NCBI GenBank assembly: GCA_029551395.1
Contig: JAKPFN010000123.1
Location: forward strand, 62,001 to 126,000
DNA from: Armatimonadota bacterium
Lineage (GTDB): Bacteria > Armatimonadota > UBA5829 > DTLH01
Reading direction: 5' to 3'
DNA length: 64,000 bases
Notes under the pieces: generated by a model
What the model was told of the DNA's origin: nothing
What the model saw: the letters and a program-made list of their open reading frames with translations, nothing else
The model's database searches: none
Program-made: the position numbers and the translations under genes
Shown here: piece after piece, positions 49,267 to 58,007 of the stretch
Layout of the letters: the number at the start of each line of letters is the position of its first letter
Numbering within the stretch: position 1 is the first letter of the stretch

Positions 49267-50976
49267 ATGACTTTAATGCTTAGGTGGGGAAGCGAGAAAC
49301 GTACCAGATCTCTTGCCATCGTTGGCCTGGTTATTTTGATCGCATGCTCTGCCGCAACTGTTGCGAGTGCAGCCGAACGGGGAATAATCCTTGATGTTCG
49401 CGATGCTCGACTCGCAGATATTGTGGTCATGCTGACCCAACAGAGCGGTGCCAGCATATGTCTCAACCCTGAGGTTGCTGACAAGCGAGTCACCGCTGTT
49501 ATGTATGATAAACCACTTGAAATGGTGCTTGAACACGTTGTCAAGCACACTGCTGGGGTCGAATTCTATAAGACTGAAGATGGTACCTATGTAATTGGTG
49601 GACCAAAGCCTGCACTGGAACCTACACCGGTACAGCATGATCCAATGCCCACCCCAGTACAGACAGAATACGAAAGCCCCAAGATACGCACTGAGATTAT
49701 CAAGCTCGTTCATAGTCATCCGTCCGAGCTTTTGATAAGCATGGGTATTCTACCGCCGTCAGAGAACCCGAATACAACCTTCCTTGGACTGAAGTATGGT
49801 GGAGTAATCGGAGTTCTCGATGAAGATAAGTACCGATTCGATAATCACCTGCCTGCAGATAGCAGAATATATATGAACTCTGGTGAAATCCAGATGGACA
49901 CGGTACCTCCGGCAATCGACTCAGGATCCAGTGCGATCACAGGTGAAGCTGGACGTTCCGCATCAGAATACTATGGTTCTGCTCAGTATGCTGGCGCCGG
50001 AACAGGTAGACCAGGTGGCGGCTATAGCAGCGGCTACGGCGGCGGCACACCAGGATTACCTGGTGGTGGACGACCTGGCGGTGGTACTAGCAACACTGGC
50101 ACGGGAACCAGTGGTGACGACACACTAATGCCTGAAGGTGTTAGAACAGTTATCCCCTACCCTCTTGATAACTCAATCATTGTTCGTGGTACTGAAGACG
50201 GCATTTCCGAGTTCAAAGAGCTTGTTTACCTTCTGGATGTCCCACCGAAACAGGTTCAAATCAAAGCTGAATTTATCGAAGTCAGTACAAATGATATCAA
50301 GAGACTTGGTATCGACTGGAGCCTTGAGAGACTTAACGAGACAATTACCACAGATTTCAACCCACAGGGTCTGGTACTTGTTGGTGTTCGGACTGGTAAC
50401 CTCGCAGCCTCACTGAGAGCTGAGCTTACCAAAAACTCTGGTAATATCATTAACTCACCAATTATCTCAACAATCAATAACGAAGCTGCTGAGATACAGG
50501 TCGGTTCGAACATCCCGTTCTGGACTTCAGTCGTACAGAACCTTGGTAATGGCCAGTTGCTCACTACCAATGTAGTCAACTGGATGAACATTGTCACCTA
50601 CCTGAGAGTTCTGCCCAGAGTTAATGGTGATGGTACGATTACCCTTACACTCATGCCGAGTGTTCAGGATACTGGTCGGTTCGTTGCTGCTCCTGGTGGT
50701 GACCAATCAGAGGTTCCTGAGTCCAGATATCAGTCACTTTACACTCGTAGAAGAGTTATGAACGGTGAGACTATCGTTGTTGGTGGATTTATCCGCAAGG
50801 ACCAGTCCATCAACGAGACAGAAGTCCCGATCCTTGGCAGACTGCCGATCATTGGTCCGCTTTTCAGGTCCCAGTCGGTCCAGTCCCAAGACCGCGAACT
50901 GCTGATTTTCGTGACTCCGACAATCATCGGTGAGAAATCTGCAGGAACAGCGATTGGAGTTTCACCATCTCTGTAG
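49267..50976 (+). CDS. pilQ: Type IV pilus secretin PilQ
   Basis: Outer-membrane channel through which the pilus fibre passes. Signal segment about 15-35 (LAIVGLVILIACSAATVASA). STN/N0-like region (LDVRDARLADIVVMLTQQSG, about 45-105), an N1-like region with PYPLDNSIIVRGTEDGISEFKELVYLLDVPPKQVQIKAEFIEV, then the secretin core with SGNIINSPIISTINNEAAEIQVGSNIPF and the conserved GETIVVGGFIRKDQSINETEVPILGRLPIIGPLFRSQ. A Gly-rich linker (about 245-290) splits the domains. The ATG at 49267 has GAGG 6 bases upstream; the earlier 49237 start is a less favourable option. 569 residues. Confidence 0.94.
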   Translation: MTLMLRWGSEKRTRSLAIVGLVILIACSAATVASAAERGIILDVRDARLADIVVMLTQQSGASICLNPEVADKRVTAVMYDKPLEMVLEHVVKHTAGVEFYKTEDGTYVIGGPKPALEPTPVQHDPMPTPVQTEYESPKIRTEIIKLVHSHPSELLISMGILPPSENPNTTFLGLKYGGVIGVLDEDKYRFDNHLPADSRIYMNSGEIQMDTVPPAIDSGSSAITGEAGRSASEYYGSAQYAGAGTGRPGGGYSSGYGGGTPGLPGGGRPGGGTSNTGTGTSGDDTLMPEGVRTVIPYPLDNSIIVRGTEDGISEFKELVYLLDVPPKQVQIKAEFIEVSTNDIKRLGIDWSLERLNETITTDFNPQGLVLVGVRTGNLAASLRAELTKNSGNIINSPIISTINNEAAEIQVGSNIPFWTSVVQNLGNGQLLTTNVVNWMNIVTYLRVLPRVNGDGTITLTLMPSVQDTGRFVAAPGGDQSEVPESRYQSLYTRRRVMNGETIVVGGFIRKDQSINETEVPILGRLPIIGPLFRSQSVQSQDRELLIFVTPTIIGEKSAGTAIGVSPSL

Positions 50977-51053
50977 AAGAGAAATCTTATAGGATTCTAG
51001 TGATAGTTTGTTAAATGTCTAAGGTCGGTTTGACTGACCTCAGGTAACCATTG

Positions 51054-51079
51054 TGGGGATTGCACTCCGGCAATCCCCA
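51054..51079 (+). other. Stem-loop directly before aroC
   Basis: TGGGGATTGC-actccg-GCAATCCCCA, a perfect 10-bp stem, ends 12 bases before the aroC Shine-Dalgarno GGAGGA. Possible terminator of the pil transcript, attenuator, or REP-type unit: the core GGGATTGC resembles the palindrome at 13454-13478. It is followed by TATAAT at 51081-51086, too close to aroC to be its promoter in the usual way. Confidence 0.5.
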
Positions 51080-51101
51080 TTATAATGTCTGGAGGAATGC
51101 C

Positions 51102-52247
51102 TTGTTCCGCTTCCTTACTGCCGGTGAATCTCACGGACAAACGCTGCTGGCCATAATTGATGGTGTACCGGCCGGATTGCAATTGATTCCTGAATATATT
51201 GACCGCGAACTGGCAAGAAGACAGAAAGGCCATGGTCGCGGCGGCAGAATGTCGATAGAAAAGGATAAAGTTACGATCCTCTCCGGTGTTCGGCAAGGCA
51301 TTACTCTTGGCAGTCCCATTGCACTCGGCATTCCCAACCGTGACTGGCAGAACTGGTCGAAAATAATGGCCGTTGAACCTCAAGATGGCCTTACTGATGC
51401 CAAACAAGTATGGATCCCCCGCCCTGGTCATGCAGATCTTGCTGGAGGCATCAAATATAATCACGCAGATATGCGTAATGTTCTTGAGCGTGCAAGTGCA
51501 AGAGAGACGGCAGCTCGCGTCGCTGTTGGTGCAGTTGCCAAGCAAATCCTCAAAGAACTTGGCATTAAGATAGCCAGTCATGTTGTAAGTATCGGGCAAG
51601 TAAAAGCGAATCCTGTTCAAGCACCTCTGGACGAGATCATCAGTCGTTCAGAAAAATCTCCTGTTAGTTGTCTTGATCCAAAAGCTGAAACAGAGATGAT
51701 TATTGCCATAGATGCTGCAATGGCAGATGGTGATACTCTTGGCGGCACTTTTGAAGTGATTGCTGAGGGATTACCGGTAGGTCTGGGAAGCTATGTTCAA
51801 TGGGACCAAAGGCTGGATGCCAATCTGGCACAGGCTGTGATGAGCATCCCGGCAATCAAGGGAGTAGAAATCGGACTTGGGTTCAAATCTGCTGAACTAC
51901 CCGGTTCAAAAGTCCATGATGAAATAGGTTACGGGCCGGAGGGTTATAAAAGGTTCACTAACAATGCTGGCGGAATAGAAGGCGGTATTACTAACAGTGA
52001 ACCGTTGATAGTCAGAGCAGCAATGAAACCGATACCAACCCTCCGAAAGCAGCTAAAATCTATAGATACACGAACTAAACAACCGGCGCCTGCACATGCA
52101 GAAAGATCTGACGTGTGCGCGGTTCCGGCAGCCGCAGTTGTTGGTGAGGCGATGGTTGCCATCGCGCTCGTGAACGCTGTGCTCGTGAAGTTTGGCGGCG
52201 ACAGCGTGAGCGAACTCATAGCTCACATTCAAGCGTATATAAAATAG
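51102..52247 (+). CDS. aroC: Chorismate synthase
   Basis: Last step of the shikimate pathway: EPSP to chorismate using reduced FMN. The 381-residue enzyme starts with [25 protein letters not shown] and carries [48 protein letters not shown] and [11 protein letters not shown], all family signatures. The TTG at 51102 is preferred: GGAGGA is 5 bases upstream and the resulting N terminus equals that of known AroC proteins; upstream codons in the open frame have no match. It is the first of aroC-aroK-aroB behind pilQ. Confidence 0.95.
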   Translation: MFRFLTAGESHGQTLLAIIDGVPAGLQLIPEYIDRELARRQKGHGRGGRMSIEKDKVTILSGVRQGITLGSPIALGIPNRDWQNWSKIMAVEPQDGLTDAKQVWIPRPGHADLAGGIKYNHADMRNVLERASARETAARVAVGAVAKQILKELGIKIASHVVSIGQVKANPVQAPLDEIISRSEKSPVSCLDPKAETEMIIAIDAAMADGDTLGGTFEVIAEGLPVGLGSYVQWDQRLDANLAQAVMSIPAIKGVEIGLGFKSAELPGSKVHDEIGYGPEGYKRFTNNAGGIEGGITNSEPLIVRAAMKPIPTLRKQLKSIDTRTKQPAPAHAERSDVCAVPAAAVVGEAMVAIALVNAVLVKFGGDSVSELIAHIQAYIK

Positions 52248-52304
52248 AAGAGAGGAAGGTTACAGGGCGGTAACTGGCCCCCGCTCACGAACACGCGGCT
52301 ACTT

Positions 52305-52826
52305 ATGAAAAACATTGTATTAATCGGCTTTATGGGCACTGGTAAAAGCCGAGTTGGGCACATGGTTGCCCGAAAGTTAGGCTTGAAATTCGTCGATACA
52401 GACGATCTTATTGTCGAAAGACTGCAAATGTCGATCTCCGATATCTTTGCTCGCCTCGGTGAAGAACGATTTAGAGAGATCGAAAAACAGGTTATTGCAG
52501 AAGTGTCAGCGAAAGATAATCAGGTAATAGCGACTGGCGGTGGGGTTCCACTGATTGAAGAAAACGTTACCAATCTTAAGCGAAATGGTGTTCTTATCTG
52601 CCTGTCAGCAAATCCTGAGATTATCTACCGCCGTACTTTGCGCAGTGATACCAGACCACTGCTTCGCACGCAGGACAAGTTAGAAAGGATAAAAGACCTG
52701 CTTGAGTCCAGGCAGCTTTACTACGCTGTAGCTGATTACCAGGTTGATACTTCCTCTCGTCCTGCGAGTGCAGTGGCTAAGGAGATAGTAGAGTTCTATC
52801 AAGCTGATGGCAAAAGTTCAGGTTAA
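52305..52826 (+). CDS. aroK: Shikimate kinase
   Basis: Phosphorylates shikimate with ATP. The 173-residue protein has Walker A GFMGTGKSRVG, the shikimate-binding Asp-Asp-Lys-Arg region (DTDDLIVERLQMSISDIFARLGEERFREIE) and the GTGGGVP loop (ATGGGVPLIEENV). The lid region contains the Arg residues (RTLRSDTRPLL). It overlaps aroB by 20 bases. Length and motifs are standard. Confidence 0.97.
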   Translation: MKNIVLIGFMGTGKSRVGHMVARKLGLKFVDTDDLIVERLQMSISDIFARLGEERFREIEKQVIAEVSAKDNQVIATGGGVPLIEENVTNLKRNGVLICLSANPEIIYRRTLRSDTRPLLRTQDKLERIKDLLESRQLYYAVADYQVDTSSRPASAVAKEIVEFYQADGKSSG

Positions 52827-53907
52827 TCTTGGTGAACGCAGTTATCCGATATTGGTTGAAAGCGGCATTCTCCCTCGAATTGGGGAAGAAATTGGCGCAG
52901 TCTGCCGTGGTCGTGCTGCGCTCATCGTAACCGAACCTGCTGTAAGTAGACTTTACTACAACGACGTCTCTGAAAGCCTGTCAAGAGCAGGCTTTCAGAC
53001 GTTTCTGGCAGAGATTCCAGGCGGCGAAGAAAACAAAACGTTGGCTGTGGTTGCAGGGCTTTACGATAGGCTGCTTGATATCCGAATGGACAGAAGCGGC
53101 GTCTTAATCACTCTTGGCGGAGGCGTCGTTGGAGATATTGGTGGTTTTGCTGCCGCTACATATATGCGAGGTATCGACTTCATTCAAATCCCCACTACCC
53201 TACTCGCCCAGGTTGATGCAAGCATCGGAGGCAAAGTGGGAGTAGACCTTCCACGTGGTAAGAACCTTGTCGGAGCATTTTATCAGCCAAAAATTGTTAT
53301 AATAGATCCTGACGTACTGGTGACCTTGCCAAAGCGGCAACTTGTGAGCGGCTTGGCCGAAGTGGTTAAACATGGTATAATAGCCGACTTGGAGTTGTAT
53401 AATTTTACCAGAAAAGAACCGGATGCGCTGCTTCGGATGGACAGAGACGCGCTGGAGTTCGTTATTGCACGTTCTTGCGAGATCAAAGCTGCAGTCGTAA
53501 CAGCAGATGAAAGAGAATCCGGTCATCGCGCCATATTGAACTACGGCCATACAGTCGGACATGCCATAGAAGCTGTAACCAATTTTGCACAATATACTCA
53601 TGGTGAGGCCGTTTCCATAGGTATGGTAACTGCCGCGCTTATTTCGGAAACTGCGGGATTAGCTGCACCTGGGCTTGCAGCAGATATCGCCGGCACACTC
53701 CGTGGATTGGAACTACCGATTGCAGTCAATCCTGACGTAAATCTCGACCTTGTTATCCAGGCAATGGTTTACGACAAAAAATTCGTGTCTGGCAAGCTCA
53801 GGCTTGTGCTTCCAATGCGAATCGGCGAGGTACGGATAGTCGATACAATCACTAAGACAGACGTAATTAACGCTCTGATAAAGCAGGCAGAATTGTTCGG
53901 GGAATAG
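52807..53907 (+). CDS. aroB: 3-dehydroquinate synthase
   Basis: Second shikimate step; converts DAHP to 3-dehydroquinate with NAD and a metal ion. The 366-residue enzyme shows GGGVVGDIGGFAAATYMRGI, IGGKVGVDLPRGKNLVGAFYQP, and the metal/catalytic segment LNYGHTVGHAIE with HGEAVSIGM. It starts 20 bases inside the end of aroK (translational coupling). There is no unusual feature. Confidence 0.97.
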   Translation: MAKVQVNLGERSYPILVESGILPRIGEEIGAVCRGRAALIVTEPAVSRLYYNDVSESLSRAGFQTFLAEIPGGEENKTLAVVAGLYDRLLDIRMDRSGVLITLGGGVVGDIGGFAAATYMRGIDFIQIPTTLLAQVDASIGGKVGVDLPRGKNLVGAFYQPKIVIIDPDVLVTLPKRQLVSGLAEVVKHGIIADLELYNFTRKEPDALLRMDRDALEFVIARSCEIKAAVVTADERESGHRAILNYGHTVGHAIEAVTNFAQYTHGEAVSIGMVTAALISETAGLAAPGLAADIAGTLRGLELPIAVNPDVNLDLVIQAMVYDKKFVSGKLRLVLPMRIGEVRIVDTITKTDVINALIKQAELFGE

Positions 53908-53915
53908 ATGCGGTA

Positions 53916-54098
53916 ATGAAGTGGATTGTTGGTATTTGGAGTATAATTGTCTTAACGTTATATATTTCTGCATTTGCCTTGCCTCAAGCCGCATCTTTTG
54001 AGCGTTTTACACGTTTAATATATATGCTGGTCCTTGCTCTTAGCATAATCGCAGCAGCGATCAGCTTCCTGCGACCACAACATGGGAGTAAAGAATAG
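53916..54098 (+). CDS. Small two-helix membrane protein
   Basis: A 60-residue hypothetical protein with two hydrophobic helices (about 4-22 and 33-52) and a basic end (RPQHGSKE). It starts 8 bases after aroB and its stop overlaps the GTG of the next gene by one base, so the reading frame is embedded in an operon and likely genuine. No family recognised. Function unknown. Confidence 0.6.
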   Translation: MKWIVGIWSIIVLTLYISAFALPQAASFERFTRLIYMLVLALSIIAAAISFLRPQHGSKE

Positions 54099-55183
54099 TG
54101 GAAAAATCGAAAGTAGCTGTACTTAAGACCAGACCGGAAACGGTTCTAGATGATATAAACCGGCTGATGAAAATGGCCGATTACGAAAAGCATCTTCCAA
54201 AGGATAAAGACACTATCCTTAAGATCAACATCTCCTGGCATTATTATTATCCTGCTTGTTCGACGACTCCTTGGCAGTTAGATGGTGTAACTAAGACCCT
54301 GCGCGAGTCAGGTTATAAAAACCTTATCCCTGCACAAAACAGAACAGTAGTAGTTGACCCCAAAGCAGGCGCTAAGAATAACCATTTGGAGTCGGTCATC
54401 GATAAACATGGACTGGAGTTCGTTTATCTTTATGAGGAAGGCTCTGAGTGGATTAAATATGAGCCTAAGAGCGAAATGCTTGTACTGGACAAAGTATTTC
54501 CTGATGGAATACTGATTCCAAAGATGTTTATAGACAAGAATGCGGTTCATTTGCCTACTCTTAAGACCCATGTCTTTACAACGATGACCGGAGCTATGAA
54601 AAATGCGTTCGGCGGACTTCTGAGAGAGAACAGGCACTGGACACATTCGGTAATCCATGAAACCTTGGTAGACCTGCTGGCTATCCAGAAAGAGATTCAT
54701 CCCGGCATCTTCGCTGTTACGGACGGAACCATAGCAGGCGATGGCCCTGGCCCCAGAGCTATGGTACCATATGTCAAGGATTACATACTTGCAAGCGCTG
54801 ATCAGGTAGCAATCGATGCTGTCGCCGCTAAAATGATGGGTTTCGATCCCTTGGAACTGAAATTCATCAGATTAGCGCATGAGAGAGGTCTGGGCTGTGG
54901 TGATGTCAAGGAAATCGAGATAGTTGGCGAAGATATATCAGATGTCAATTTCCATTTCCATGGAAAGCAGGAAACTTTCGCATCACGCGGCCAGAAATTG
55001 ATTTATCACGGTCCATTGAAACCGCTGGAAAACATACTACTGCGCAGTTTCATCGCACCATGGTCGTATTATGCATCACGACTATACTACGATGGATACT
55101 GGTATCGCTGCATAGGCAAGAAGCGTGTGAAGCAGATGCTGGAAACTCACTGGGGCAAGCTCTTCCAGCAATATGGGAGATAA
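54098..55183 (+). CDS. DUF362 domain protein
   Basis: A 361-residue protein of the DUF362 family (iron-sulfur-associated domain of unknown function). The pattern KTRPETVLDDINRLM..., DTILKINISWHYYYPACSTTPWQLDGV, VHLPTLKTHVFTTMTGAMKNAFGGLLRENRHWTH and VTDGTIAGDGPGPRAMVP matches, with the conserved KTH and DG motifs. The usual ferredoxin-type cysteines are not evident. GTG start at 54098. It precedes the PASTA kinase gene with 5 bases between. Role unknown; neighbours suggest nothing specific. Confidence 0.85.
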   Translation: MEKSKVAVLKTRPETVLDDINRLMKMADYEKHLPKDKDTILKINISWHYYYPACSTTPWQLDGVTKTLRESGYKNLIPAQNRTVVVDPKAGAKNNHLESVIDKHGLEFVYLYEEGSEWIKYEPKSEMLVLDKVFPDGILIPKMFIDKNAVHLPTLKTHVFTTMTGAMKNAFGGLLRENRHWTHSVIHETLVDLLAIQKEIHPGIFAVTDGTIAGDGPGPRAMVPYVKDYILASADQVAIDAVAAKMMGFDPLELKFIRLAHERGLGCGDVKEIEIVGEDISDVNFHFHGKQETFASRGQKLIYHGPLKPLENILLRSFIAPWSYYASRLYYDGYWYRCIGKKRVKQMLETHWGKLFQQYGR

Positions 55184-55188
55184 CAGAA

Positions 55189-56940
55189 TTGATTGGTCAG
55201 GTCGTTAATTACCGATATGAGATTCTAGAAAAATGTGGCGATGGGAATTTCTTTTCGGTATACAAAGCCAGAGATAAGGTATTAAACCGGCTGCTGGCAG
55301 TAAAAATACTGACTCCGCATTATGCGCAGAACCGAGAGTTTGCGGAGCGGGTAGTGGGCGAAGCTCAGTCATTAACTGATTTGTCTCATCCCAATATTGG
55401 CAGGATTCTAGAATCAGATTCGCAGGGTGATACTCACTTCATTGCTGTCGAGTATGTTCGAGGTATCAACCTTAAAGACAGGATTCGTCGCACAGCTCCG
55501 TTTGCTGTCTCTTATGCTGTCGATATCGCTATTGCCATCGCCAATGCATTAGAATATGCACATAAAGAAGGGATTGTACACGGCGATGTCAGGCCGCATA
55601 ACGTCTTGATAAGCCCTGAAGGCCAAATCAAGCTTACAGATTTCGGCATGGCAAAAGCTTTGGCTGCATTCCCGAATATCCGCGAAGCTACAATACTCCG
55701 TTCAGTGCATTATATGGCACCGGAAGTGATTCGTGGAGAAACGCCTCAGCCTTCAAGTGATATCTACTCTCTGGCAGTTATGCTTTATGAGATGCTGACA
55801 GGTGCTGTTCCTTACGATGGACCAACATCGACAGCAATAGCAGCACGCCAGCTTCAAGACCCTGTTCCCTCTCCTCAAGTGCTTAACAGCGGAGTGCCAG
55901 GGGCTTTGAACGAAATAGTTATGAAGGCTATGCACAAAGACCCGGCTCAAAGGTTCTCCAGTGCAGCCGAGTTTGCTGAAGCACTCAGTAAAATCAGAGA
56001 ATGGCTGCGCACAGGACAGACATCCAGCCTGCAGACAAAAGGTAAGAAGCCAGTTGATAATAAGGAGTTGATTTATGAACCAGCAGCGCAGTCTGAAAGT
56101 ATATTCAAGACTGCAGCCATAGTGGCACTGGGTGTTATGGTCGTCGCAATTGTGACGGGAGTTCTTGCGGTCAAGTTTATGGGGCCTGGGCGACCTGAGC
56201 TGCCTGTTCCAGACTTACTTGGTAAGACTATAGAGCGCGCTCAAGAGGCTGCCGACAGGACCGGCCTTGAAATACGTGATATTAAGCAGGAATATAACGA
56301 CGAATACGCAGCCGGGCAGATATTTATGCAGGACCCGCGACCAGGCGGAACCGTGCCCAAAGACGAACCATTTATACGAGTTTGGGTCAGCAAAGGGCCG
56401 AAACTAATACCTGTTCCAGATTTATCAGGTCTCAGGCAGTCTGAGGCTGCCCGCAGGCTTGTCGATGCAGGATTTACTTTGGGGCAGATGAGTCCGGAGT
56501 ATCATGACTCAGTGCCTGTTGAACATGTCATAAGACAAAGACCTGTGGCTGGCCAGAAGTTGGAACCAGGTAAACCTATCGACCTGATAGTCAGTCTTGG
56601 TGCCAAATCTGAGGAAGATGAACCAATATTCGACGATGAAGAGACTACCACCGAACCGGATGAAACTGTATCGACTGATTCAGAGCCAAAAGCGCGCGAA
56701 TTCAAGATAACTGCCAGTGTTCCATCAAATGCCCAGGAATCACAGGTTGTCAGAATCGTTGTTTTGGACGATTACGGCGAGACTGAGGCCTATAATGAGC
56801 CGCATGTTCCAGGGGCAAGGATCAGCAGAAATGTCCGAACATTCGGAAATGACGTCGAGATAAAAGTCTATGTCGGCGAAAAAATGGTAAAACACGTGAT
56901 CTACTCAGGCAATCGGCTGGTACAGGATCGGAGTTATTGA
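55189..56940 (+). CDS. PASTA-domain serine/threonine protein kinase, non-RD type
   Basis: A 583-residue transmembrane kinase. The kinase domain (about 10-275) shows GDGNFFSVYKARDK (glycine loop), LAVKIL (Lys), IVHGDVRPHNVLIS in place of HRDLKPEN, and TDFGMAKAL. The catalytic Asp, Asn and DFG are kept, but Arg of HRD is Gly and the following Lys is Arg. A transmembrane helix is at about 315-335; two PASTA repeats follow (about 345-480; VPDLLGKTIERAQEAADRTGL and VPDLSGLRQSEAARRL) and an acidic tail with a further beta domain. TTG 55189 is chosen: GGAGA lies 8 bases upstream. Resembles PrkC/PknB, sensing muropeptides outside. Next gene rpe is the same neighbour as in Bacillus. Confidence 0.9.
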   Translation: MIGQVVNYRYEILEKCGDGNFFSVYKARDKVLNRLLAVKILTPHYAQNREFAERVVGEAQSLTDLSHPNIGRILESDSQGDTHFIAVEYVRGINLKDRIRRTAPFAVSYAVDIAIAIANALEYAHKEGIVHGDVRPHNVLISPEGQIKLTDFGMAKALAAFPNIREATILRSVHYMAPEVIRGETPQPSSDIYSLAVMLYEMLTGAVPYDGPTSTAIAARQLQDPVPSPQVLNSGVPGALNEIVMKAMHKDPAQRFSSAAEFAEALSKIREWLRTGQTSSLQTKGKKPVDNKELIYEPAAQSESIFKTAAIVALGVMVVAIVTGVLAVKFMGPGRPELPVPDLLGKTIERAQEAADRTGLEIRDIKQEYNDEYAAGQIFMQDPRPGGTVPKDEPFIRVWVSKGPKLIPVPDLSGLRQSEAARRLVDAGFTLGQMSPEYHDSVPVEHVIRQRPVAGQKLEPGKPIDLIVSLGAKSEEDEPIFDDEETTTEPDETVSTDSEPKAREFKITASVPSNAQESQVVRIVVLDDYGETEAYNEPHVPGARISRNVRTFGNDVEIKVYVGEKMVKHVIYSGNRLVQDRSY

Positions 56941-56953
56941 GGTTAAGTCTAGC

Positions 56954-57634
56954 GTGGAAATAAAGATAGCGCCATCGCTTCTTTCTGCTGATTTCGCAAA
57001 CCTGACTTCATCAGTGCAGGGCGCGGAACAGGGAGGAGCAAGGTATTTACATTTTGATATAATGGACGGTCACTTCGTTCCGAACATAACGTTCGGACCG
57101 ATGGTGGTGAGTGCGCTCAGGCCGATTACACGAATGAATTTCCTGGTTCATCTGATGATTTATAACCCGGAAAACTTCATCGAGGAGTTCGTTAAGGCCG
57201 GTGCGGACTCGATTACTGTCCATGCGGAGGCTTGTAAGCACCTTCACAGGGTAGTTCAACAAATCAAATCTGCGGGAATAAGGGCAGGAGTCGCAATAAA
57301 TCCGGCTACTCCGCTTTGTATGGTAGAACATGTCATTGAAGACATTGACCTTTTGCTTGTGATGACTGTGAATCCAGGATTTGGCGGACAGAAATTCATA
57401 GAGTCCACTCTGCCAAAAATCGCGCAAGCCAGACAGATGGTAAACGAGGCCGCACAAGACATAGATATAGCCGTTGATGGCGGCGTAGACATCAACACCT
57501 GCGGACGGATTGTTGAAGCAGGAGCTAATCTGCTGGTAGCAGGCAATTCGGTATTCAACAATCCTGCAGGTATCTCAGGAGCCATTCAAGCGCTTGAAGA
57601 ATGTGCTTCCAAGAGTCTGTATACTAAGAGGTAA
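56954..57634 (+). CDS. rpe: Ribulose-phosphate 3-epimerase
   Basis: Interconverts ribulose 5-phosphate and xylulose 5-phosphate in the pentose phosphate pathway. The 226-residue TIM barrel starts IKIAPSLLSADFANL and has HFDIMDGHFVPNITFGP, VHLMIYNPENFIEEF, and MTVNPGFGGQKFI, with the metal-binding His and Asp residues in their usual positions, and VDGGVDINT. GTG start 56954, 14 bases after the kinase stop. Standard. Confidence 0.97.
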   Translation: MEIKIAPSLLSADFANLTSSVQGAEQGGARYLHFDIMDGHFVPNITFGPMVVSALRPITRMNFLVHLMIYNPENFIEEFVKAGADSITVHAEACKHLHRVVQQIKSAGIRAGVAINPATPLCMVEHVIEDIDLLLVMTVNPGFGGQKFIESTLPKIAQARQMVNEAAQDIDIAVDGGVDINTCGRIVEAGANLLVAGNSVFNNPAGISGAIQALEECASKSLYTKR

Positions 57635-57636
57635 GA

Positions 57637-57993
57637 TTGGTGATAGTCCGAGTCCTGATAACCACCGGGATCGTCATAGTGGCACTTCTGGTTATTCTGG
57701 AAATCCGGGGATGGTTGAACGGGACTCGGCAGATGTCGAAAGCACAAAAGGTTTATCGGCTGAGTGCAGGACTGGTGCTTGAGACCATTCTTGTGATGAT
57801 CCTTCTTGGACGAACAATACTCGCCGGACTCAGTCCTGTAACACAGATTACTTATTGGACTGCTGCAATGGCGTTGACTTTTATGCTGATAGTAATTGCT
57901 CTCTTGGATGTTCGGGCTACACTTTTATACTATACAGAACGGCGAAGGGAAAGCTTTAGAGACCTTATAAGCGAGGAGAGACGAAAAGAATAA
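57637..57993 (+). CDS. Three-helix membrane protein of unknown function
   Basis: A 118-residue protein with three hydrophobic segments (about 4-22, 45-63, 72-93) and a charged C-terminal tail (RRRESFRDLISEERRKE). It starts 3 bases after rpe at TTG 57637, or at GTG 57640 which has the better distance to the AGAGG site. It ends 14 bases before ribD, inside the operon. No family recognised; likely small integral membrane protein. Confidence 0.65.
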   Translation: MVIVRVLITTGIVIVALLVILEIRGWLNGTRQMSKAQKVYRLSAGLVLETILVMILLGRTILAGLSPVTQITYWTAAMALTFMLIVIALLDVRATLLYYTERRRESFRDLISEERRKE

Positions 57994-58007
57994 ACGCGGA
58001 ATTTTAC

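Noticed and set aside
50997-51620. Minus-strand open frame of 207 codons
   Set aside because: Lies antisense to the well-supported aroC gene; composition has no protein-like pattern.
57900-58007. FMN riboswitch before ribD
   Set aside because: Only 14 bases separate ribD from the preceding gene, and no RFN consensus (such as its conserved AGGATC-type core) was seen.
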